Shown in pieces: positions 8,265 to 17,052 of a stretch of 60,370 bases of DNA. Numbering within the stretch: position 1 is the first letter of the stretch; every line of letters starts with the position of its first letter. The stretch covers positions 1-60,370 of the forward strand of contig CANQPD010000019.1 in assembly GCA_947625655.1 (NCBI GenBank), in the 5' to 3' direction. Below the pieces are notes generated by a model. It was not told the DNA's origin. It did no database searches and worked only from the letters and a program-made list of their open reading frames with translations. Both the position numbers and the translations under genes were made by a program. This stretch comes from an uncultured Dysosmobacter sp. Its GTDB lineage: Bacteria > Bacillota > Clostridia > Oscillospirales > Oscillospiraceae.

Positions 8265-9023
8265 TTGCTGTACTGCGGAAAATGCCACAAGCCCAAAGAA
8301 GCCTATTTCCCGGAGGGTAAGGCGCTTTTCGGACTTGACCGCCACCCGGCAGAGTGCGACTGCCAGAGGGCGCAGCGGATTGAGCGTGAAGCCGTCGAAC
8401 AGCAGCGCAGACACCTTGACACCGTAGAGGACTTGAAACGTCGGGGATTTTCCGATACCGCCATGCGGGACTGGACATTTGAAAACGACAACGGCAGGAA
8501 CCCCCAGACCGCTGTTGCCTGGTTCTATGCGGAGCATTGGGACACCATGCAGGCCGAAAACATCGGTTATCTCTTTTGGGGCGGTGTGGGAACCGGCAAA
8601 AGCTACCTTGCGGGCTGTATCGCAAACGCCCTGATGGAGAAAGAAATCCCCGTCCGCATGACGAACTTTGCCACAATCCTCAATGACCTTGCTGCCAGCT
8701 TTGAGGGCAGGAACGAGTACATTTCCCGGCTCTGCCGTTATCCGCTGCTGATTTTGGACGATTTCGGCACGGAGCGTGGAACAGAATATGGGCTGGAACA
8801 GGTTTACAGCGTCATTGACAGCCGATACCGCAGCCGCAGGCCGCTGATCGTCACCACCAACCTGACCTTGCAGCAAATCCAAAACCCGCCGGACACCGCC
8901 CATGCCCGTATCTATGACCGGCTGCTGGAAATGTGCGTCCCCGTCCGTTTTACGGGCGGCAATTTCCGCAGGGAAACTGCACAGGCCAAGCTGGAACGGC
9001 TGAAAAATCTGATGAATGAGTGA
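8265..9023 (+). CDS. DnaC/IstB-like ATP-binding protein, 5'-truncated
   Basis: The frame has a zinc-binding start (YCGKCHKPKEAYF with a downstream CDC), then a P-loop GGVGTGKSYLAG, a Walker B LLILDDFGTERGTEYG and an IVTTNL sensor, as in DnaC-type helicase loaders. It probably helps replication or processing of the excised element. Homologous coding (INLLPDTEPDSGDYTG) continues upstream of 8265 to about 8208 and merges with the relaxase end. No ATG or GTG exists in that frame; only TTG 8265 could start. It probably lost its own start in a deletion and may be translated by coupling to the relaxase stop at 8243. Confidence 0.75.
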   Translation: MLYCGKCHKPKEAYFPEGKALFGLDRHPAECDCQRAQRIEREAVEQQRRHLDTVEDLKRRGFSDTAMRDWTFENDNGRNPQTAVAWFYAEHWDTMQAENIGYLFWGGVGTGKSYLAGCIANALMEKEIPVRMTNFATILNDLAASFEGRNEYISRLCRYPLLILDDFGTERGTEYGLEQVYSVIDSRYRSRRPLIVTTNLTLQQIQNPPDTAHARIYDRLLEMCVPVRFTGGNFRRETAQAKLERLKNLMNE

Positions 9024-9035
9024 AAGGAGTAGCCT

Positions 9036-9230
9036 ATGGCAGATTACGAACAGACCACAAAAACCAATCCCCGCCGCCCCGACTGCGTGACGGAAATCCG
9101 CATGGGTAACTCTGTCCTTGTGGTGTCCGGCTTTTTTAAGAAAGACACCACGACCACCGCCGCCGACAAAATGGCGCGGGTACTGGAAGCGGAAGCCGCT
9201 GCTACACAGGAGCCGACCTATCCGGTGTGA
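9036..9230 (+). CDS. tnpW: TnpW-like transposon-encoded small protein
   Basis: The 64-residue product contains RPDCVTEIRMGNSVLVVSGF and FFKKDTTTTAADKMARVLEA, the pattern of TnpW-family proteins of Tn4451-like mobilizable elements. Its role is not established. GAAAGGAGTAGCCT precedes the ATG, 13 bases after the DnaC-like gene, so it is the last gene of the mobilization operon, followed by a terminator. Confidence 0.75.
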   Translation: MADYEQTTKTNPRRPDCVTEIRMGNSVLVVSGFFKKDTTTTAADKMARVLEAEAAATQEPTYPV

Positions 9231-9241
9231 ACCGTGGCATG

Positions 9242-9275
9242 GAAAAAGCGGCCATGCTTTGACATGGCCGCTTTC
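9242..9275 (+). terminator. Rho-independent terminator
   Basis: AGCGGCCATG and CATGGCCGCT flank a six-base loop, followed by TTC. This ends the mob operon. Confidence 0.7.
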
Positions 9276-9319
9276 GCGTTGGGTTAATACACAACTATCC
9301 GATATGGGGATTTTATCCA

Positions 9320-9688
9320 CTAAATGCTTTGACTTATTTTTTGAATTGCTTCTTCCTTTGTTGCAACAAAGAACACATCTTTCCCTTTATTGCTTTCAAA
9401 GATAAAGTCTTTCAGCGGCTTGCTGGTGTAATGTGAAAAATCCCCGTATATAGCGATTTTTCCACCGTAATTGATAAACTTTTGAAGAATTTCTCCCGCC
9501 AAGCCGCTGCTCAAAATGAAGAAATCTTCAATGATGTTCTTTTTATCCACGACAATATACTTTGTGCCTGCTTCATATTTGGCAGACATAAGCAAATCAA
9601 GCGCAGAATCGACATCAGTAATAATCATGCTGTCACTTGATACGGCAACCGCAATTCCGTTGCCACAATCAATTTTTTCAAACTTCAT
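9320..9688 (-). CDS. DUF4180 domain protein
   Basis: The 122-residue protein reads MKFEKIDCGNGIAVAVSSD, followed by DVDSALDLLMSAKYE, IIEDFFILSSGLAGEILQKF and KIAIYGDFSHYTSKPLKDFI. This matches the DUF4180 pattern (Rossmann-like alternation, YGDFS(H)Y...KPL motif) as I recall it. Function is unknown. AAGGAGGTACAGGC precedes the ATG. It is transcribed against the mob operon and divergently from the recombinase. DUF4180 genes often travel as cargo. Confidence 0.7.
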   Translation of the reverse strand: MKFEKIDCGNGIAVAVSSDSMIITDVDSALDLLMSAKYEAGTKYIVVDKKNIIEDFFILSSGLAGEILQKFINYGGKIAIYGDFSHYTSKPLKDFIFESNKGKDVFFVATKEEAIQKISQSI

Positions 9689-9871
9689 GCCTGTACCTCC
9701 TTCAATGAATTGCAGACAAAATCCCGCATTATCGTCGCTGGTAACGCTTTTCGTATTATAGCATGAAGTAAAGGGATTTTCAATTACCGTTTTTCATGAT
9801 AATCCCTATGAAAAGAACGCTCTTTTTTATAAACTATAAAGAAGCAGATTTTACACTTTTGCCGCTATACA

Positions 9872-11557
<1,686 letters not shown>

Positions 11558-11565
11558 CCGCCCGA

Positions 11566-11644
11566 CCTATCCGACACAATGGCCAAGTGCCGGATAGGAA
11601 CGGCAAAATTTTTTACACTTCTAATGCTTCTTTATCACACATTA
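11566..11644 (+). other. Right end of the mobilizable element (attachment-site region)
   Basis: The region holds a CCTATCCG/CGGATAGG hairpin (11566-11573 and 11591-11598) followed by an AT-rich tail, and then Maff2 coding sequence begins at about 11645. A GA dinucleotide at 11650-11651 would suit TnpX-type insertion, but the exact crossover cannot be fixed because the left end is not in the window. Confidence 0.5.
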
Positions 11645-11740
11645 GCAAAGAGCCAGGGCATTAAGCAGCTCATGGCGGGCGGCGGTGTCGTCCTGATCGG
11701 TATGCAGCTTATCCCTCTGCTGTCCGGCCTGTTCAGCTAA
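11645..11740 (+). pseudogene. 3' fragment of a Maff2-family conjugative-element gene, interrupted
   Basis: The in-frame segment AKSQGIKQLMAGGG, then a hydrophobic stretch ending LLSGLFS, and TAA at 11738 match the C-terminus of Maff2 small membrane proteins of Tn1549-like conjugative elements. The 5' half is missing because the mobilizable element ends immediately upstream. Next comes the VirB6-like gene, the usual neighbour. Confidence 0.75.
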
Positions 11741-11781
11741 CCCTTACCCGTTGTCCCTTTTTCCAGAAAAGGAGCTGATGT

Positions 11782-12339
11782 ATGGACTTTATCATCGACG
11801 CAATCGTTGAATGGCTCAAAGGTTTGCTTGTCGATGGTATCATGGGAAATCTGGATGGCCTTTTCAATAACGTCAATCAGAGCGTTGGCGAGATCGCCAC
11901 ACAGGTAGGCACGACCCCGGCGGACTGGAACGCCGGGGTCTTTTCCATGATACGGCAAATCTCTGAAACCGCCATTCTGCCAATCGCCGGGGTCATCCTC
12001 ACTTTTGTAATGACCTATGAGCTGATACAAATGCTCATTGACCGCAACAACCTCCATGACGTTGACACATGGATGTTTTTCAAGTGGGTGTTCAAAACCT
12101 TTGTGGCGGTAATGATCCTGACGAATACCTTCAATATCGTGCTGGCCGTCTTTGACGTGAGCCAGCACGTCATCCAGCAATCGGCGGGCATTATCCAGAA
12201 CGGGACAGAGATCACAACGGATGTAATGGACAGTCTGCGGACCGAGCTGGAGGCAATGGAGTTAGGACCCCTGTTTGGCCTCTGGCTCCAGTCATTCCTG
12301 ATTCAGCTTATAGTAGGCCATACGCGGTGGTGCAATTAG
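11782..12339 (+). pseudogene. VirB6/TrbL-like conjugation membrane protein, C-terminus lost
   Basis: GGAGCTGATGT precedes the ATG. The protein has several hydrophobic segments (ILPIAGVILTFVMTYELIQM, VFKTFVAVMILTNTFNIVLA) and a GPLFGLWLQSFL motif that precedes the polytopic core in conjugative-element VirB6-like proteins. After LQSFL the frame turns into an unrelated tail (QLIVGHTRWCN) and stops, because sequence from about 12300 belongs to the antisense umuC remnant. About the first 170 residues remain, so the mating-pore function is lost. Confidence 0.7.
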
Positions 12340-12655
12340 ATAGTCAATCTCCAGCCTCGGTGTGGCATTTAATAGAGAAAAAGCAAGACTTGCCAGAAAA
12401 TCGTTGCCCTGGCGCATCGTAAAGCCGGCCACGGTTGGCCTCCTTAACCCGCTGGACTACCTCAAATAGCCAAGCACGACCAGAGATTCCATAGGCCTTT
12501 AAGGACGGAGTAACGGCAAGGCAGATGGTCTTATCGGTACGGCTCTCGTCGGCAACGACCAAGTTGTTGTCCAGAGGATCGAGACCGCTCTCCCGGCATT
12601 CGACGGAGGCATAAAAGCTCTTTAGGTCAATTGCGAAATAGAACCTTTGCTTCAT
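12315..12655 (-). pseudogene. umuC: UmuC/DinB-like Y-family DNA polymerase remnant, frameshifted and truncated
   Basis: ATG 12655 follows AAGGAGGCGTCTTACC and encodes FYFAIDLKSFYASVECRE, the metal-binding motif of Y-family polymerases, then SLKAYGISGRAWLFEVVQRV as in UmuC-like proteins. Near 12380 the frame shifts: the downstream coding (LLNATPRLEIDYLIAPPRMA) is in another frame. After AYY the homology ends at the join to the VirB6-like gene. Only about 110 of over 400 residues remain. It lies downstream of the XRE repressor and ImmA genes, which suggests an originally repressor-controlled mutagenesis operon. Confidence 0.8.
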
Positions 12656-12719
12656 GGTAAGACGCCTCCTTGGATTCTCGCTTTTTAACGCAAAACGGCA
12701 CTTGAAATTGGGTGCAATA

Positions 12720-13034
12720 TTATTTCTCGAGTTCGCTTTCCTCAATAATACCGTAGTCAATCAGGATGTTTTTGCCCGCATAAGGTGGATATACAATTCC
12801 TGTCATTTCATAGTCGTACCTCCGAACACGACGAAACTCCTTGACTGGAGCTGGTGCAAAAGCAGCGGTTTTATAACTCGCGTATTCAGGTGTTCCCGCC
12901 AGATCATCGGATACCGCATGAATAAGGGCATCCGTCACTGCTTCCAGATTCGTACCATACTCCACAGCAACTAGCTCATGCCTACGAACGTCTTTATCTA
13001 GATTTCCAAAAGAACGGTACAACTTGTACTTCAT
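12720..13034 (-). CDS. Unknown small protein of the repressor/ImmA/umuC operon
   Basis: ATG 13034 follows GGAAGGGGTTTCTCC. The 104-residue product starts MKYKLYRSFGNLDKDVRRHE, with central ALIHAVSDDLAGTPEY and PVKEFRRVRRYDYEMTGIVY segments. I do not recognise it. It is placed between the ImmA and UmuC genes where YolD-like partners of UmuC sometimes occur, but the resemblance is positional only. Confidence 0.6.
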   Translation of the reverse strand: MKYKLYRSFGNLDKDVRRHELVAVEYGTNLEAVTDALIHAVSDDLAGTPEYASYKTAAFAPAPVKEFRRVRRYDYEMTGIVYPPYAGKNILIDYGIIEESELEK

Positions 13035-13066
13035 GGAGAAACCCCTTCCTAGCAGCACTTTCGCCA

Positions 13067-13576
13067 CTACCTTAAAAAATCACTTCTATGATTCACCGGC
13101 CGCAAATCGTATCCGAGTTCTGTTAGGTGTGCTATTTTTAAGGCGACCAGGTTGATGTCTGTGTCCATTGCCTTGGCGATTTGCTCGGCAGAATATTGAT
13201 AAGTATAGATGTAGTCCAGCAGCTCCTCGTTGTCTATCAGAATTTCTGCTGCAACAATGTTCGCCTCATACTCTGGCCGTGTGGTCATGTCATACAGCAT
13301 GAATTCATGTAGGCTGTTTGCCTGTGCCAGCTTTCGATGGAGCCGGTCGTGCCCAAGCTCATGCGCACAGACAATACGAAGCATTCTGTCCCCCAGATCC
13401 TTGTTCAAAAATATAAACCGATTGCGTTTAATGACGCGGTACATTCCCTTTAGAGAGCCAAAATCCTCACACAGAAGAACAGAAATTCCCAATTCTCCTG
13501 CAATCTGGAAAGGATCGCGTGTTCCGAAGCGGCGCACCAGAGATGTGCCGACTTTGGAGAGCATTTTACTGGTCAT
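13067..13576 (-). CDS. ImmA/IrrE-family metallopeptidase
   Basis: ATG 13576 is chosen for its GGAGGTGGGCTTC ribosome-binding site. The protein (169 aa) has the zinc-protease motif HELGHD (HExxH) in the context RIVCAHELGHDRLHRK, followed by YEANIVAAEILID, typical of ImmA. ImmA-type proteases cleave a partner XRE repressor to induce mobile elements or DNA-damage genes. The XRE repressor gene is immediately upstream on the same strand, as in ICEBs1-type modules. Confidence 0.88.
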   Translation of the reverse strand: MTSKMLSKVGTSLVRRFGTRDPFQIAGELGISVLLCEDFGSLKGMYRVIKRNRFIFLNKDLGDRMLRIVCAHELGHDRLHRKLAQANSLHEFMLYDMTTRPEYEANIVAAEILIDNEELLDYIYTYQYSAEQIAKAMDTDINLVALKIAHLTELGYDLRPVNHRSDFLR

Positions 13577-13643
13577 GAAGCCCACCTCCGACCTGCGGAT
13601 GTTCATCATTATTATCTCACAGCTTAGGCCCCACAGATAGGCC

Positions 13644-14057
13644 TTACTCTACCTGCTGACGATATTTTTTGGGCGTAAATTTCTTATTTCGCTCCTTGGC
13701 CATCCAATAGGCATCGTTGAGAGCACGCATCGCACCCTCAAGTGCATCTTCAGAAAGCTGACCGCCGGCAAATAAGCCAGTCACCTCACTGACCAACTCG
13801 TCGATGTCTCGCGCCGCTTTTGCGCCACCCTTCTGATATGCTTCCACGGAATAGATACCCGAACTGGTGAGAAGGTAATCTGCGGTTGTACCCAGGACGG
13901 TAGCTATATCACCAATTACCTTCATGTTGCCAGGTTTCCTTGAACCTAACTCGTAATTCTGAATCGTTCGCGTTGTTACAGAAACTTTTTCTGCAAGTTC
14001 TGCCTGTGTTAATCCAGCTTCAAGTCGCTTTTCTTTCAGACGTTCTTTAAATCCCAT
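13644..14057 (-). CDS. XRE-family repressor (ImmR/CI-like)
   Basis: ATG 14057 follows AGAGGTGCCTTT. Residues 3-60 are a helix-turn-helix (ERLKEKRLEAGLTQAELAEK, VTTRTIQNYELGSRKPGNM). The C-terminal half (VSEVTGLFAGGQLSEDALEG) is a probable dimerisation and cleavage domain. It sits before an ImmA peptidase and beside a cluster of five related dyads, so it is the likely switch repressor controlling both directions. Confidence 0.88.
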   Translation of the reverse strand: MGFKERLKEKRLEAGLTQAELAEKVSVTTRTIQNYELGSRKPGNMKVIGDIATVLGTTADYLLTSSGIYSVEAYQKGGAKAARDIDELVSEVTGLFAGGQLSEDALEGAMRALNDAYWMAKERNKKFTPKKYRQQVE

Positions 14058-14087
14058 AAAGGCACCTCTTTCTTTTTTTGTCATTAA

Positions 14088-14229
14088 TACGAACATTTTT
14101 TCGCAATTCAGGATTGACACGAAATCATGTTCTTGATATAATGAAAGCGCAACACGAAACTATGTTCGTATTAAGATATTATCATACGAACAGTTTTTTG
14201 TCAATCTAAAGCACGAAAAATTGTTCGTG
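14088..14229. promoter_or_regulatory. Genetic switch: two convergent promoters with five operator-like dyads
   Basis: Plus-strand promoter: TTGACA at 14114-14119, 17-base spacer, TATAAT at 14137-14142. Minus-strand promoter: TTGACA at 14204-14199, 17-base spacer, TAATAT ending at 14176. Five dyads related to CACGAA-N6-TTCGTG lie at about 14088-14104, 14118-14135, 14153-14170, 14185-14202 and 14212-14229. The second and fourth lie in the two promoter spacers and the third at both predicted start points. The cores resemble the Firmicutes LexA box CGAAC-N4-GTTCG. Confidence 0.8.
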
Positions 14230-14258
14230 AAGTAGGCTGGAAAACGGAGAATATTGTA

Positions 14259-14516
14259 ATGAAGGTACAATGCAGAAAAGAGTATGTCTCCGTCAATCTT
14301 GATGTAGACCAAAACGGTGGAGTCCATCCTCGTTTTATTCGCTGGACAAATGGCCGTATCTATCAAATTGACCAGCTGAAGTACAAGTGCAGGGCCGCTT
14401 CCTCCAGGGTAAGTGGAGGGGGAATCCGATATACTGTCATGATTCACGGTAAGGAAACCTTCCTGTTCAGCGAAGGAAACAAATGGTTCGTCGAAGCAAA
14501 GGAGGTAAGTCAATGA
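14259..14516 (+). CDS. Unknown 85-aa protein, first gene right of the switch
   Basis: ATG 14259 is preceded by CGGAGAATATTGTA. The product (MKVQCRKEYVSVNLDVDQNG... with FIRWTNGRIYQIDQL and KWFVEAKEV) is soluble and beta-rich. I do not recognise it. It is driven by the plus promoter of the switch and overlaps the ImmA-like gene by four bases. Confidence 0.65.
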   Translation: MKVQCRKEYVSVNLDVDQNGGVHPRFIRWTNGRIYQIDQLKYKCRAASSRVSGGGIRYTVMIHGKETFLFSEGNKWFVEAKEVSQ

Positions 14517-15247
14517 TTCTTTCTCATCGTCAAATAGAGGATATTGCTGCAGCTATAATTCAGGACTTCAACAAGTTCTTCTACTGTGGCAGCACTGTTT
14601 TTGGGGATAAATATGTTCACGCAACACCCATCGACGAATTCGCGCGCGACTACCTCAGGCTAAACGTTCGATTTGCCCGATTGTCTGCAGATGGAAGTAT
14701 TTGTGGTCTGACCAGCTATGCCGATGCCGAGTACATCGTTGAGGAAATGGGAGTAGTTCGTACCATAGAACTCAAACAAAATCAAATTCTTCTGGACTCC
14801 TGCTTTCTGGAGACCGGCAAGGTCAAAAAGCTGTGCGGCAAGCGTCGCTTTACCTTGGCACATGAGTGCGCACATCAAATCCTGTTTCAGATGGAGTCCG
14901 AGGAGTCCCAGCAAAAGTGTCGCAAACTCTACTCGGAACGACGGTCCTACTCCCTCCGAGACCTGAAAAGCAGAGAGGACTGGAACGAGTGGCAGGCCAA
15001 TGCCTTGGGGGCCGCCCTGCTCATGCCCCAGGCGGAGATAGATCGGGCCATGTGGATTTTCGCTCAATGTCGGACCCTGATTAGCTATGAAGGGAGGTTT
15101 TCATATGCGGACAAGTTGGCACTTTCACTTCTCTGTCATGCACTTGGCGTGTCCAAGTCTGCCGCCGTGATTCGTCTCCGGCAGCTTGGGTATCTACAAG
15201 AGCGTCCGTATGTAGAGTTTGTTGATCCACTGGAGGTGTGGGCATGA
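14513..15247 (+). CDS. Second ImmA/IrrE-family metallopeptidase
   Basis: ATG 14513 is chosen for AAAGGAGGTAAGTCA upstream. The 244-residue protein contains RFTLAHECAHQILFQ (HExxH) at about residue 120, then EWQANALGAALLMPQAEI, the downstream family glutamate region. It also has a C-terminal helix-turn-helix-like region (LGVSKSAAVIRLRQLGYL). It differs from the ImmA across the switch and may process another factor. The end overlaps the zinc-ribbon gene (ATGA). Confidence 0.85.
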   Translation: MILSHRQIEDIAAAIIQDFNKFFYCGSTVFGDKYVHATPIDEFARDYLRLNVRFARLSADGSICGLTSYADAEYIVEEMGVVRTIELKQNQILLDSCFLETGKVKKLCGKRRFTLAHECAHQILFQMESEESQQKCRKLYSERRSYSLRDLKSREDWNEWQANALGAALLMPQAEIDRAMWIFAQCRTLISYEGRFSYADKLALSLLCHALGVSKSAAVIRLRQLGYLQERPYVEFVDPLEVWA

Positions 15248-15483
15248 GTAAAAATATTCGCATTACAGAGCCTTCCGCAGAAATGTTGAGCAAAATTATC
15301 CGGGCACGGGAGGCAATTGCGGCGCAAAAACCGCGATATATCAAATGTCCGTACTGCCAACATAACTCTATCGTCGTATATGAGGACACAAGAGGTCATG
15401 TCGAAACAAAGTGCAAAAAGTGCGGAAAGATCACCGTCTTCGATGTTTTGAGCATGAGAAAAATCGTATTTTGCCTTCGTTAG
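15244..15483 (+). CDS. Small zinc-ribbon protein
   Basis: The 79-residue product has the knuckles CPYCQHNS and CKKCGK spaced by about 20 residues, forming a rubredoxin-like zinc ribbon, preceded by a helical segment (AEMLSKIIRAREAIAAQ). Such proteins bind nucleic acid or partner proteins. ATG 15244 overlaps the preceding stop, so it is translationally coupled. Confidence 0.7.
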   Translation: MSKNIRITEPSAEMLSKIIRAREAIAAQKPRYIKCPYCQHNSIVVYEDTRGHVETKCKKCGKITVFDVLSMRKIVFCLR

Positions 15484-15673
15484 AGGGAGAACGAAATAAA
15501 AACTGAATCACATAGCTGAGCTGTGGAGCCGCCTGATAGGTGAAGTCATCCTGATGCCGCATGGACTGAGTCGAAAGACTCTGTTTATCGGCATGGACAG
15601 AACGACCACCGTCATGCGGCTCTATTGTTGTCTTGCCTTCCCGCGGCCTCATGCCAGCGGAAAGGACAAGACA
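15484..15673 (+). promoter_or_regulatory. Structured leader before the sigma-like gene
   Basis: In 190 bases there are alternative pairings: GAGCCGC near 15524 with GCGGCTC near 15617, or GCCGCATG near 15557 with CATGCGGC near 15613. A GAGTCGAAAGACTC hairpin (near 15569-15582) sits inside. Mutually exclusive stems just ahead of a gene suggest a regulatory RNA leader. No known riboswitch class is recognised. Confidence 0.45.
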
Positions 15674-16147
15674 ATGAGTATCCCGAGGACCCCAGTTGAA
15701 TTCGATTACGATCTATGGACCACAGCAGAAGGAAAATGCATGGTTCGGATCAAGGCTACCGGTGAGATAACAGAGGTGGAACGCTCCGTCATGCAGGTTC
15801 TACGTTCAGAGGAGAAGCGACTCCGGCGCACCTTATCTCCGGAGCAGGGACAATCTAGAGAAGGGAAAGCTGCTCCAACGGTTCTCTCTCTGGATTTGCT
15901 TCCCGAAAATGTGACAGACTCTATCTGGTTAGCCGACACCAGAGATTATACGGAAGAAATAGCCACAAAAATGCTGGAGAGAATTCTGCGCGAGAGCCTT
16001 ACCCCTACCCAATATCGTATTTATCAAGCCTGCATCTTAAACGGGATCAGTTACAAAGCTTATGCCGACCAAATGGGTGTTAGCTATCAGAGTGTCCAGA
16101 ATGCAATTCGCCTCATTCAAAAAAAAGCCAAAAATATTTTTGACTAA
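15674..16147 (+). CDS. Sigma-70-like / HTH regulator of the element
   Basis: The 157-residue protein has an N-terminal segment WTTAEGKCMVRIKATGEITE and a C-terminal region-4-like helix-turn-helix (LTPTQYRIYQACILNGISYK, YADQMGVSYQSVQNAIRLIQ). Proteins like this occur before recombinase genes in Clostridia elements and probably activate them. No -10-binding region 2 is visible, so it may be an activator rather than a full sigma factor. The start at ATG 15674 lacks a strong ribosome-binding site (AAAGGACAAGACA). Confidence 0.65.
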   Translation: MSIPRTPVEFDYDLWTTAEGKCMVRIKATGEITEVERSVMQVLRSEEKRLRRTLSPEQGQSREGKAAPTVLSLDLLPENVTDSIWLADTRDYTEEIATKMLERILRESLTPTQYRIYQACILNGISYKAYADQMGVSYQSVQNAIRLIQKKAKNIFD

Positions 16148-16700
16148 TGGTTGTGGTTTTCTTAAACGATGTCCGTTGAAAAGTGAAGGGGTTGTGAAGA
16201 CGCCTTCATTGCACCTTTTCAACTGAATATCCGGCAGCTAAATAACATCAGCAATGAGCGAGCGATGCGGACAGAGCGCGATGACCACCTGTAGAAGAAA
16301 AGCGGACGAAAGGCGCCTTTCTCTTCTATCAATGACGGCCTATAAGGTGCCCAGCGGGTCCTCTGATCCAAAAGCAGGTTTGGCAGCCTGTTTCGCCACG
16401 ACCTCATCTGCCTATAATGGTACCCCTGTCCAGCCACAGTTTCAAGCAATGGGGACAGCTCGGAGAGATCCTCGGAGGGGTTAGATTCCCGGAGTGCGGT
16501 GCCCACCGCAGTTTAGCTGACCGCCCAGCCTGGGGAAGTGGTGTCGAATACAGGCAAAATAAGACATTCAATTGTCTTGATATCAGAAGCAATGGGGGTC
16601 ACCCATCATGTAGTTGGAAAGCCGAGGCTTCCACAACCAAAGCGGGTGACCCCTATTTTTGTGGTATCAATTCATATTCATAACTGGGAGGGCTCACACT
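16148..16700 (+). other. 550-base non-coding region rich in hairpins, before the recombinase operon
   Basis: No gene is convincing. Stems include GTTGAAAAG...CTTTTCAAC (16174-16222), TAGAAGAAAAG...CTTTCTCTTCTA (16291-16338), TGCGGTGCCCACCGCA (16496-16511) and GGGGTCACCC with GGGTGACCCC (16594-16603 and 16644-16653). The last is followed by TATTTTTG, a likely terminator or RNA 3' end. This could be a non-coding RNA, a recombinase control region or the attachment site. Confidence 0.5.
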
Positions 16701-16859
16701 ATGATCACCATGTCGCAGACCAAGAGTGCCAATTTTCTGTTTATCGTGGCCGTACTGAAGTCAATGCGGGATGGCGCTATTATCACCCCAGCAGAATATG
16801 AACGCGCCAAACGCTACTATCAAAAGCTTACCGGTTCAGACCTTGTAATTGCGGATTAG
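16701..16859 (+). CDS. SHOCT-like small protein upstream of recombinases
   Basis: The 52-residue product is helical with IITPAEYERAKRYYQKLTGS at its C-terminus, resembling the short C-terminal (SHOCT) helical motif (G-x-I-T-x-x-E-F/Y). GGGAGGGCTCACACT precedes ATG 16701. Small proteins of this type often precede large serine recombinase genes in Clostridia elements. The role is unknown. Confidence 0.55.
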   Translation: MITMSQTKSANFLFIVAVLKSMRDGAIITPAEYERAKRYYQKLTGSDLVIAD

Positions 16860-17052
16860 TTGTTGGGACGGCATCGTCTAAATTGGTCGCCTTGGAACGC
16901 CACAGTCTGTTGACTATGTAGAAATTCGTTTGATTTGCATTCTTTCAATCGACTTTATCTCCTTGTTGAATATAATGTTGCTTGAAACTGAAAAGAGGAT
17001 CGTACCAAAATGTAGTACAATCCAAAGTTCGACCAGAAAGGGGGTCCCGTTG

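Noticed and set aside
8142..9320. A 392-codon minus-strand open frame over dnaC-like and tnpW genes
   Set aside because: Antisense of recognised genes and crosses a terminator; not coding.
16148..16700. A tRNA cluster or known large RNA (such as GOLLD or ROOL)
   Set aside because: No tRNA cloverleaf is visible and I cannot match the stems to a known class by eye; left as an unnamed structured region.
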